Below, piece by piece: positions 1-7,211 of a stretch of 64,000 bases of DNA; the stretch's first letter is position 1; every line of letters starts with the position of its first letter. Location: the NCBI RefSeq assembly GCF_014642875.1, contig NZ_BMJC01000004.1, forward strand, positions 668,070 to 732,069, written 5' to 3'. Position numbers and translations under genes: made by a program. The stretch is from Puia dinghuensis. GTDB taxonomy: Bacteria; Bacteroidota; Bacteroidia; Chitinophagales; Chitinophagaceae. The notes beneath the pieces are model-generated. The model worked only from the letters and a program-made list of their open reading frames with translations, was not told the DNA's origin and searched no databases.

Positions 1-74
1 ACAGAGTGCATCTCAATGATAACGGCAATCAATTGGTAGCGGATAAAATGTTGGAAGCGCTTTTGGCAAAATAG
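1..74 (+). CDS. C-terminal end of an SGNH/GDSL-type hydrolase (5' truncated by the window edge)
   Basis: Only the last 23 codons are present, read from base 3 and ending in TAG at 72-74. The peptide contains VHLNDNGNQLVADKM, which resembles the C-terminal block V of SGNH hydrolases: a catalytic His followed by Leu-Asn and a Gly, then an Ala-Asp helix. If so, the His of HLN would be the catalytic histidine of an esterase, lipase or acetylesterase-like enzyme. The next gene starts 29 bases downstream on the same strand and could be cotranscribed. The assignment rests on this short motif only. Confidence 0.45.
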   Translation, partial: RVHLNDNGNQLVADKMLEALLAK

Positions 75-103
75 CCGGACCTTTGCCTTTATAAATCTTT
101 CAT

Positions 104-796
104 ATGCCAAAGACCATTCTTATCACCGGCGCCAACGGCGGACTTGGCTCGGTCACCGTAAAGACATTCCTCGAAAAAGGCCATAAGGTAATTGCCGTCG
201 ACGAGTCGGGTACGCATCTTGGCTTTGCCGCCGGTCACAAAAATTTCGAACACAAAACCGTCGATGCGACCAACGAGGCGGCAGTGAGCACGTTTGTCGA
301 AGAGATCATTGAATTGTACGACACCATCGATGGGGCCTTGCTGCTGGTGGGCGGCTTTGCCATGGGCGATATAAAGGCTGCCGATGGCGAAGCCCTGCGA
401 AAAATGTACTCCCTCAACTTCGAGACCGCCTATTTTTTCGCCCGCCCCCTCTTTCAGCACATGCTGGAGCAAGGAAAGGGCCGCCTCGTTTTCATGGGCG
501 CGCGCACCGCGCTTCATCCCGAACAGGGAAAAGGGGCATTGGCCTATGCCCTGACAAAATCACTTCTTTTCCGCCTGGCTGAATTGCTGAATGCTACCGC
601 AAAAGGTAAGAATGTGGTGGCTTCCGTCGTGGCCCCTTCCACCATCGACACCCCGTTGAACCGGAAGGACATGCCGAACGCGGACTTCTCCGCCTGGGTA
701 GACCCCGCCGACATCGCCACCCTGCTGGAATTCATCTGCAGCGATGAATCAAAAGCGCTTCGCGAACCGATCTATAAAATATACAACAATGCCTAA
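104..796 (+). CDS. SDR-family oxidoreductase resembling quinonoid dihydropteridine reductase
   Basis: A 230-residue short-chain dehydrogenase. The Rossmann nucleotide motif TGANGGLG is at residues 8-15, and the catalytic pair is Tyr148 and Lys152 (YALTK). The usual catalytic Ser, 13 residues before Tyr, is Thr135. From memory, the C-terminal block around residues 180-198 (DTPLNRKDMPNADFSAW) and the GGFAMGD loop match animal dihydropteridine reductase (QDPR), which also lacks the classical Ser. A QDPR-like NAD(P)H-dependent reductase is therefore more likely than a generic 3-oxoacyl reductase. Whether the substrate is a pterin is inference. It starts at ATG 104, 29 bases after the hydrolase stop, and is followed at once by a strong terminator. 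Confidence 0.75.
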   Translation: MPKTILITGANGGLGSVTVKTFLEKGHKVIAVDESGTHLGFAAGHKNFEHKTVDATNEAAVSTFVEEIIELYDTIDGALLLVGGFAMGDIKAADGEALRKMYSLNFETAYFFARPLFQHMLEQGKGRLVFMGARTALHPEQGKGALAYALTKSLLFRLAELLNATAKGKNVVASVVAPSTIDTPLNRKDMPNADFSAWVDPADIATLLEFICSDESKALREPIYKIYNNA

Positions 797-798
797 AT

Positions 799-829
799 AA
801 AAAGCGGTCCGTGAGGACCGCTTTTTATT
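799..829. terminator. Intrinsic terminator, likely bidirectional
   Basis: The hairpin AAAGCGGTCC-GTGA-GGACCGCTTT has a 10-bp stem and is flanked by A-rich and T-rich tracts on both sides. It lies between the convergent SDR gene (plus) and CBM48 gene (minus) and can serve both. Confidence 0.85.
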
Positions 830-1135
830 TCAAACAGTTAGTACGCTGTTCCACCCCGTCGCGCCATCTGGCTCACGTAACCGGTTTTCAATGTCTTCCA
901 TCCACATCTTGTCGTCAATACAGAACTTGTAATAGTACTTGCCCTTCGGAAGCATAGGAATCGAAACTTGCCAGGAACCATCTTTGGCCGGATGCATCTG
1001 TAACTCATCAGGCGCCCAATGATTGAAGGAACCGGCTAGGGCAATGTGGGCTGCGGATGTTGCGTTGAGATGATGAACGTAGAACTCGATCGTTTTCTTC
1101 CGCCGGTTGATATACGGCGACTCGCGAACTTTCAT
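830..1135 (-). CDS. Stand-alone CBM48 / glycogen-binding-domain protein
   Basis: A 101-residue protein that is almost entirely one carbohydrate-binding module of the CBM48 type, the glycogen-binding domain of AMPK beta and the N-terminal domain of isoamylases and branching enzymes. Diagnostic blocks are AGSFNHWAP near residues 35-43, a DGSWQVSIPMLPKGKYYYKF strand-turn-strand segment, and an acidic ending with ENRLREPDGATGWNSVL. No catalytic domain is attached. It may bind alpha-glucan such as glycogen or act as a small regulatory subunit; this is inference. It is transcribed alone and converges on the SDR gene across a shared terminator. Confidence 0.85.
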   Translation of the reverse strand: MKVRESPYINRRKKTIEFYVHHLNATSAAHIALAGSFNHWAPDELQMHPAKDGSWQVSIPMLPKGKYYYKFCIDDKMWMEDIENRLREPDGATGWNSVLTV

Positions 1136-1384
1136 AGCAACCCCCTTTTTTATAGATTTTAAAATTGCTTTCGCTAGGATACATTCAAAATAACAGCAAT
1201 CGGGAATTCTACGGAAGGGTAAATAGGGAAGAGTTCACAAAATTTACACTTTTTTCCGACATATTGCAAGATGTTGGGACGTTTATTTTGCTAAATCGGT
1301 TTAATTTCTTTTTAATCGTTCAGAGGGATAGGAACCACAGGAAAAAGATAAATTAGCGCTCTAGCAGACAACAGAAAACGTATT

Positions 1385-2077
1385 ATGGCGGAAACAAAGA
1401 TCTTATTGGTTGAGGACGAAAAAAAGATAGCAGAGTCCCTCCGCAAGGGGCTTACTGAACAGCATTATGAGGTCGATGTAGCCTACGACGGCGTCAGCGG
1501 CAGGAAACTTTTCGATACCAATACCTACGATCTCGCCATCCTCGATATCAACCTTCCCCTCATGAACGGCTATGAATTGGCCCGCCATATCCGCAGCTTC
1601 AACGAGGACATCCTCGTCATCATGCTCACCGCCATGAATACAACGGAAGACAAGATCGAGGGCTTCGAAGCCGGAGCCGACGACTATATCGTAAAACCCT
1701 TCGACTTCCTGGAGCTGCTGGTGCGCATCCGGGCCCTCCTGAAACGCCTCCACCACCAGCCCGCCACGGGCGGTAACATCCTCAAAGTGGGCGATCTGAT
1801 CATGAACCTCGATAGTAAGGAGGTTTCCCGCGAAGGCAGGAATATTCCCCTGACGGCAAAAGAATTCCAGCTCCTCGAATATTTTATCCGTAACAAAAAC
1901 AAGGTCGTCTCCCGTATCGACATCGCTCTCAATGTTTGGGACATCGATTTCGACACCAAAACAAATGTCATCGACGTGTATGTCAACTTCCTCCGGAAAA
2001 AAATAGAAAAAGACTTTTCTTCCAAGCTCATTTATACGCAGGTAGGAATGGGCTATGTGTTGAAAGAAACCCCATAA
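1385..2077 (+). CDS. OmpR/PhoB-family response regulator
   Basis: A 230-residue two-component response regulator. Residues 1-120 form the receiver domain: acidic pocket Glu10-Asp11, phospho-acceptor Asp54 in ILDINLP, Thr82 and Lys104. Residues about 130-228 are a winged-helix DNA-binding domain ending in the typical wing YTQVGMGYVL. It is the first gene of a compact same-strand cluster, 13 bases before its cognate kinase and followed by a transporter and two enzymes, so it probably controls these and perhaps itself. The 249-base spacer upstream is AT-rich; I found no exact TAnnTTTG box there. Confidence 0.92.
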   Translation: MAETKILLVEDEKKIAESLRKGLTEQHYEVDVAYDGVSGRKLFDTNTYDLAILDINLPLMNGYELARHIRSFNEDILVIMLTAMNTTEDKIEGFEAGADDYIVKPFDFLELLVRIRALLKRLHHQPATGGNILKVGDLIMNLDSKEVSREGRNIPLTAKEFQLLEYFIRNKNKVVSRIDIALNVWDIDFDTKTNVIDVYVNFLRKKIEKDFSSKLIYTQVGMGYVLKETP

Positions 2078-2090
2078 GCCAAAGCCCCTC

Positions 2091-3476
2091 GTGAAGATCC
2101 GCTACAAAATAATGTTGCTTTTTACGCTGCTGGTCACGGCGATCATCTCCCTGCTGACGGCCTCGGTGTACTATTTTATCCGGTTCGAACGCAAAGAGGT
2201 GTTCGAGAAGCGCCTGAAAGCCCGGGCAACCTACAATACCAATCTCTACTCCATCGCGGGGGACAGCGGGCTCAGCCTTTTACGCCGCATCGATTCCGTC
2301 TCCCTCATCGGGGCCTCGGTGAGCCGCAGCATCGGCATGTACACCGACCAGGGAAAAGTGCTGTATAAGTTCGAAATGCCCGGCACCGCCCCCCTCAGGA
2401 TCACCCCTCAGCTGCTCGAAGAAGCAAGAGTCAACGGAGAGACTTACTTTACCATGGACAACCGCGAGGCGGTGGCCATCCACCGGAATGCCGGGAAAAG
2501 GGATTTCATCGTCGTCGTAGCAGGCCATGATGACGACGGCATCGAAAGAGTGGAGACGCTGAACAAGATCCTGCTCATCAGCCTTATCCTCGCGGTATGC
2601 CTTACAGCCATCGTCAGTTTCCTCTTTGCCCGGCAATTACTCCGCCCCATCACCCAGATCATCCGGGAAGTAAAGGAGATATCTTCCTTCGACCTCTCGC
2701 AGCGGGTCCGCGCCGGCACCGGCCAGGACGAGATGAGCCAATTGGGTAATACCTTCAACGATCTCCTGAGCAGGCTACAGGAAGCCTTTGCCATCCAGCG
2801 CCGCTTCATCTCCAATGCTTCACACGAACTGTCCACCCCGCTGACCTCCGTCTCCAGCCAGGTGGAGGTGATCCTCCAAAAAGACCGCTCCGCCGATGAA
2901 TACAAACAGGTGCTGTCCTCTGTCCGGGAGGATGTTCAACAGATGCGGCTACTGACAAAAAGCCTGCTGGAGATCGCCAAAACCGGCTCCCAGGGCGGTA
3001 TCGAGCTCAACGAGGTGCGTGTCGATGAAGTGCTCATGAAAGTGGTGGGGGAAGTAAAGAAAGGGAGCGCCGACTATAGCGTAGAGCTCGATTTTGGTGA
3101 ATTCCCGGAAGATGAAAAAGATTTCGTGGTCTTTGGCAACAGCGAGCTGCTTTACATCGCAGTAAAGAATGTGGTAGAGAACGGCTGCAAGTATTCGCCC
3201 GACAAACGGTCGGAAGTAGACCTCAGCTTCGCCCATCACAAGATCTTCGTCCGGGTTCTCAACCAGGGCGCCGTTATCCCCGCCGAAGAGTTGACCCAGA
3301 TCTTTCAGCCTTTCTACCGCGGAGCCGCAACAGCCGCAACCCGTGGCTTTGGTCTGGGCCTGGCCATGGCCGAACGCATCATCGCCCTGCACAAAGGGAC
3401 CATCCATGTCACTTCCGACGAGGCCAGTGGCACTAACTTTACTATCGAGCTTCCCGCGATAAAGATCTTCAACTAA
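2091..3476 (+). CDS. Membrane sensor histidine kinase (HAMP, HisKA, HATPase)
   Basis: A 461-residue sensor kinase that begins with GTG at 2091, in a run of basic residues followed by a first membrane segment (about 7-30). A sensor region of about 125 residues outside the membrane precedes a second membrane segment (about 160-180). HAMP follows at about 181-235. The HisKA box SNASHELSTPLT carries the phospho-accepting His245. The ATPase has an N box near 361 (VVENGCKYSP) and a G box near 419 (GFGLGLAMAERI). It partners the regulator 13 bases upstream. The permease starts only 24 bases downstream, which suggests that it senses a compound the operon takes up or metabolises. Confidence 0.92.
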   Translation: MKIRYKIMLLFTLLVTAIISLLTASVYYFIRFERKEVFEKRLKARATYNTNLYSIAGDSGLSLLRRIDSVSLIGASVSRSIGMYTDQGKVLYKFEMPGTAPLRITPQLLEEARVNGETYFTMDNREAVAIHRNAGKRDFIVVVAGHDDDGIERVETLNKILLISLILAVCLTAIVSFLFARQLLRPITQIIREVKEISSFDLSQRVRAGTGQDEMSQLGNTFNDLLSRLQEAFAIQRRFISNASHELSTPLTSVSSQVEVILQKDRSADEYKQVLSSVREDVQQMRLLTKSLLEIAKTGSQGGIELNEVRVDEVLMKVVGEVKKGSADYSVELDFGEFPEDEKDFVVFGNSELLYIAVKNVVENGCKYSPDKRSEVDLSFAHHKIFVRVLNQGAVIPAEELTQIFQPFYRGAATAATRGFGLGLAMAERIIALHKGTIHVTSDEASGTNFTIELPAIKIFN

Positions 3477-3500
3477 GCATTTTTTTCACGATATTCAAGG

Positions 3501-5126
3501 ATGGTATGGAATCAGGTTATAGATCCATTTCACAACCTGCTGGCATCCGCAGGCGTTGCTGTCATCCCTGTCCTGGTCATCTTCTGGGCCCTCGTCCTCC
3601 GCAAAATGAAGGGCTACCAGGCCAGCCTGCTCGCTATTGTCGCAGCCCTCATCATCGCCATCCTCGTCTATCGGATGCCGGTGGGCCTGGCCCTGCTTTC
3701 GATAGGCAACGGAGCCCTCTACGGGCTATTTCCCATTTGCTGGATCATCCTCCCCGCCGTCTTCCTGTTCAATTGCGCCGTCCATAGCGGGCAATTCGGC
3801 ATCATCCGCCAATTCATGGCCTCCATCACCCCCGACAGAAGGATACAGGCCCTGCTCATCGCCTTTTCCTTTGGCTCCTTCCTGGAAGGTACAGCAGGCT
3901 TTGGCGCCCCTGTGGCAATTACGGCAGCCATGCTCACCGGATTGGGCTTTAATCCCCTCTACGCCGCTGGTCTCTGTCTCATCGCCAACACCGCCCCCGT
4001 GGCCTTTGGTTCCATCGGCATCCCCATCACCGTCGCCCACCAGGTGACCGGGCTCCCCGAACAGGCCCTTTCCGCTATCATCGGTCGTACCCTTCCCTTC
4101 CTGTCCGCCCTCCTGCCGTTCTACCTGGTGACGCTGATGGCGGGCTTCCGGCAGGCCCGCGAGGTAGCGCCGGCAGCATTGGTCTCTGGCCTCTCTTTTG
4201 CCATCATTCAATTTCTTACGGCCAACTACCTGGGGCCGGCTCTCCCCGATGTGCTGGCTGGCATCGGCTCCATCATCAGCTTGCTGGTCCTGCTACGATG
4301 GTGGCGGCCTCGCACCATCTGGCATTTTCCCGAAGAACCGGCGGCGGTACAGGAGACGGGGTCGCTTCCTTATAACCGATTATTATGGGCGATGACCCCC
4401 TTCATCCTGCTCACTATCATGATCATCATTTGGGGACTGCCGCCGGTAAAGAACTGGCTCACGGCCAGGGGTACCCTTCAATTTGCCATCCCGGGTTTGC
4501 ACAATGTTATCCGTGAACACAATGGCAGCCTGCGGCCCCACATCTTTGTGCTCAATTATGGGTCGGCGGCCGGCACAGCTGTCCTCCTCGCAGCCCTCTT
4601 CGCCCTGCCCCTTTCCGGAATGACACTAAAACAAGGGGCACAGGTCTTCGCCGCCACACTCCGGCAACTGCGTTTTCCCATCCTCACCATCGCAGTGGTG
4701 CTGGCCTTTGCCTACCTGATGAACGACTCAGGCATTACTCAAACCATTGCCGGCGTACTGGCGGGCACCGGTATCCTCTTTCCATTTTTTTCACCCCTGC
4801 TCGGCTGGCTGGGCGTCTTTATCACCGGATCGGATACTTCTTCCAATGCGCTTTTTGGTAAATTGCAGGCGTCTACGGCGACATCCATCGGCGTCGACCC
4901 GCTCGTCACCGTGGGCGCTAACGCTTCGGGCGGTGTCATCGGCAAAATGATCTCGCCTCAATCGATTGCCGTGGCGGCGGCCGCAGGGCAATTGGTCGGA
5001 AAAGAATCCGATCTCTTCCGGTTCACCGTCCGCCACAGTTTTATTTTGTTGTGCATCATCTGCTGCATCGTTCTGGCGCAGGCCTATCTGTTCAAGTGGA
5101 TGATCCCAATCTATACACACTCATGA
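3501..5126 (+). CDS. lldP: LldP/LctP-family permease (lactate or other 2-hydroxy-acid)
   Basis: A 541-residue inner-membrane protein with about 12-14 hydrophobic segments, close to the roughly 550 residues usual for the family. It carries the characteristic GSFLEGTAGFGAPVAI block (about residues 113-130) and a C-terminal GSDTSSNALFGKLQ / GANASGGVIGKMISPQS block. The family moves L- or D-lactate, and its GlcA branch moves glycolate. Here it is translationally coupled (ATGA overlap, 5123-5126) to a hydroxypyruvate/glyoxylate reductase-like gene and followed by glycerate kinase, so glycolate, glycerate or a related hydroxy-acid is as plausible a substrate as lactate. The family call is sure; the substrate is inferred. 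Confidence 0.88.
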   Translation: MVWNQVIDPFHNLLASAGVAVIPVLVIFWALVLRKMKGYQASLLAIVAALIIAILVYRMPVGLALLSIGNGALYGLFPICWIILPAVFLFNCAVHSGQFGIIRQFMASITPDRRIQALLIAFSFGSFLEGTAGFGAPVAITAAMLTGLGFNPLYAAGLCLIANTAPVAFGSIGIPITVAHQVTGLPEQALSAIIGRTLPFLSALLPFYLVTLMAGFRQAREVAPAALVSGLSFAIIQFLTANYLGPALPDVLAGIGSIISLLVLLRWWRPRTIWHFPEEPAAVQETGSLPYNRLLWAMTPFILLTIMIIIWGLPPVKNWLTARGTLQFAIPGLHNVIREHNGSLRPHIFVLNYGSAAGTAVLLAALFALPLSGMTLKQGAQVFAATLRQLRFPILTIAVVLAFAYLMNDSGITQTIAGVLAGTGILFPFFSPLLGWLGVFITGSDTSSNALFGKLQASTATSIGVDPLVTVGANASGGVIGKMISPQSIAVAAAAGQLVGKESDLFRFTVRHSFILLCIICCIVLAQAYLFKWMIPIYTHS

Positions 5127-6082
5127 AGATAATCGCTATCGACGGCTACACGCTCAACCCTGGAGACCTATCCTGGGATCCCTGGCGCCAATACGGCGAT
5201 CTCACCGTCCATGACCGTACCCCTTACGAAACCACTGCCATCGTCGAACGTTGTGCAGGCGCCGAAGCGGTGCTCACCAACAAAACCCCGTTTTCTGCGG
5301 CTACGCTGGCGCAACTCCCCGCATTAAAATATATCGGGGTCACCGCCACCGGGTATAATATGGTCGACCTTGCTGCCGCAAAACGGCAAGGCATCATAGT
5401 GACCAATGTGCCGGGTTATGGCACTGCCTCGGTAGTGCAGATGACCTTTGCCCTCTTGTTGGAGCTGACGCTTCGCGTCCAGCGGCACAGCGATGCGGTG
5501 ATGGAAGGCAAATGGTCCCGCTCGCCCGATTTCAGCTTTTGGGAGTATCCTTTGGTCGAATTGGCCAGCAAGACCATGGGCATCATCGGCATGGGCCACA
5601 TCGGCAGTAAGGTGGCAGACATCGCAACGGCTTTCGGCATGACCATTCTTGGCAACAGCCGTACACAAACCGACCAGTCCCATCGCCCCAATTTTTCCTG
5701 GGCGACCATCCCCGAGCTGCTCGCGCAATCTGATGTGGTTAGCATCCATGCCCCGCTCTTTCCCGAGACACAGGGACTCATCAATAAAGAGACCCTGGCC
5801 ATGATGAAACCGTCAGCCTTCTTGCTGAATACCTCCCGGGGACCCATCATCGTAGAGCACGATCTGGCCGACGCCCTAAACACCGGTCGCATCGCAGGCG
5901 CAGGCCTGGACGTGCTGTCTGTAGAACCGCCACCTGCTGATAACCCGCTTTTCAAAGCAAAGAACTGTATCATCACCCCACATATCTCCTGGGCGACAAA
6001 AGAGGCCCGGACGCGACTGATGACGGCTACGCTGGCCAATTTCACCGCCTGGAGATCGGGTAATCCTATAAACGTCCTGTAA
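5123..6082 (+). CDS. D-2-hydroxyacid dehydrogenase (hydroxypyruvate/glyoxylate reductase type)
   Basis: A 319-residue NAD(P)-dependent D-isomer-specific 2-hydroxyacid dehydrogenase. I place the start at ATG 5123, which overlaps the permease stop by four bases; an upstream in-frame start at 5051 would only add residues read through the permease gene. The dinucleotide motif GMGHIG lies near residue 156. Catalytic residues are Arg239 (NTSRG), Glu268 (SVEPPPADNP) and His287 (ITPHISW). With a glycerate kinase 16 bases downstream, reduction of hydroxypyruvate to D-glycerate, or of glyoxylate to glycolate, is the most likely role. D-lactate dehydrogenase activity cannot be excluded. Confidence 0.88.
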   Translation: MKIIAIDGYTLNPGDLSWDPWRQYGDLTVHDRTPYETTAIVERCAGAEAVLTNKTPFSAATLAQLPALKYIGVTATGYNMVDLAAAKRQGIIVTNVPGYGTASVVQMTFALLLELTLRVQRHSDAVMEGKWSRSPDFSFWEYPLVELASKTMGIIGMGHIGSKVADIATAFGMTILGNSRTQTDQSHRPNFSWATIPELLAQSDVVSIHAPLFPETQGLINKETLAMMKPSAFLLNTSRGPIIVEHDLADALNTGRIAGAGLDVLSVEPPPADNPLFKAKNCIITPHISWATKEARTRLMTATLANFTAWRSGNPINVL

Positions 6083-6098
6083 ATCTTCCGCCACCGGC

Positions 6099-7211
6099 AT
6101 GAACATCCTCATCGCCCCCAACGCTTTTAAGAATAGCCTCCCGGCGGATGGCGCGGCTACAGCCATCCTGTTGGGACTACAGCAAAGCCGCCTCCACTTC
6201 ACCGGTGAATGCTTTCCTGTCGGCGATGGTGGCGACGGCACAGGCGACCTGCTTATAAAAAAGCTCGGTGGCGTCGTCCTCGAAGCACCGGTCCGCGATC
6301 CATTTGGCAGGGAGCGACAAGCCACCTTCGGCTTCATCCCAGCGAGCGAAACCGCCATCATCGAAATGGCAAACGCCTCCGGCATCCGCCTGCTAAAGAA
6401 GACCGAACTCGATCCGCTACGTGCGTTATCCACCGGCACGGGCGATCTCATCCGGGCGGCCCTGGATCAAAATGCCCGGCATATTATCATCGGCATGGGC
6501 GGTTCCGCAACCGTCGACGGCGGAGCAGGTATCCTGACGGCATTGGGTGTCCGCTTTACGGATGAAGCCATAGACACCTCCGGCCTTGATCCACGTCTCG
6601 CCGCCACAGAACTCACCATCCTTTGTGACGTAGATAATCCCCTGCTTGGCCCGCGCGGCGCTGCTGCCGTCTTCGGTCCTCAGAAGGGCGCTTCACCACA
6701 TGCCGTCCAACAGCTCGAAGCCAATCTGCAGCGACTGGCCGACAACATCTATAAAACAACAGGGAAAGATATTACCACCATTCCATCGGGTGGTACTGCC
6801 GGTGGCGCCGCCGCCGGCTTATATGGCGTGCTCAACGCCAGCCTTGTCAACGGGATCGAATATTTTCTGCAACTCACCGGCTTCGATGATGCATTGCAGC
6901 ACAGCGACCTCGTCATCACCGGCGAAGGCAGCATCGACGAACAGACCCTCCGGGGTAAGGCGCCCTTCGGCGTAGCCCTCCACGCAAAGCATGCAGGCAT
7001 CCCCGTCATCGGCCTGGCAGGCAAGCTCCCGCAAAACACCACCAGACTGGATGACTACTTCGATGTTCTCCTGTCCATCAGCCGGCGCCTCGTACCTCCG
7101 GCCGAAGCAATAAAACATACCGCCGCCAACCTTACCGCCACGAGCCGCGCCCTCGGCAACTTATTGGCCCTGGGTCTTGTGCGCCTTGATCAGCGCGGAC
7201 CACTTCTGTAG
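6099..7211 (+). CDS. Glycerate kinase (GlxK/GarK family)
   Basis: A 370-residue kinase of the GarK/GlxK family, about the usual length. Family blocks are the start MNILIAPNAFKNSL, PVGDGGDGTGDLL near residues 46-58, IIGMGGSATVDGGAG near 128-142, the Gly-rich PSGGTAGGAAAGLYG near 228-242, and ITGEGSIDEQTLRGKAPFGV near 273-292. It phosphorylates D-glycerate to 2-phosphoglycerate, which enters lower glycolysis, and so completes the route begun by the upstream dehydrogenase. Its last 51 bases overlap the 3' end of the opposing GH63 gene; both frames are intact there. Confidence 0.92.
   Translation: MNILIAPNAFKNSLPADGAATAILLGLQQSRLHFTGECFPVGDGGDGTGDLLIKKLGGVVLEAPVRDPFGRERQATFGFIPASETAIIEMANASGIRLLKKTELDPLRALSTGTGDLIRAALDQNARHIIIGMGGSATVDGGAGILTALGVRFTDEAIDTSGLDPRLAATELTILCDVDNPLLGPRGAAAVFGPQKGASPHAVQQLEANLQRLADNIYKTTGKDITTIPSGGTAGGAAAGLYGVLNASLVNGIEYFLQLTGFDDALQHSDLVITGEGSIDEQTLRGKAPFGVALHAKHAGIPVIGLAGKLPQNTTRLDDYFDVLLSISRRLVPPAEAIKHTAANLTATSRALGNLLALGLVRLDQRGPLL

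Noticed and set aside
1165-1356. A 63-codon open frame between the CBM48 gene and the response regulator
   Set aside because: Composition and residues do not look like a protein, it lies in an AT-rich spacer, and nothing suggests a family.
5051-5122. Longer N-terminus for the 2-hydroxyacid dehydrogenase
   Set aside because: The extra 24 residues are read from the permease gene in another frame; the ATG at 5123 gives the normal family start and an ATGA coupling.
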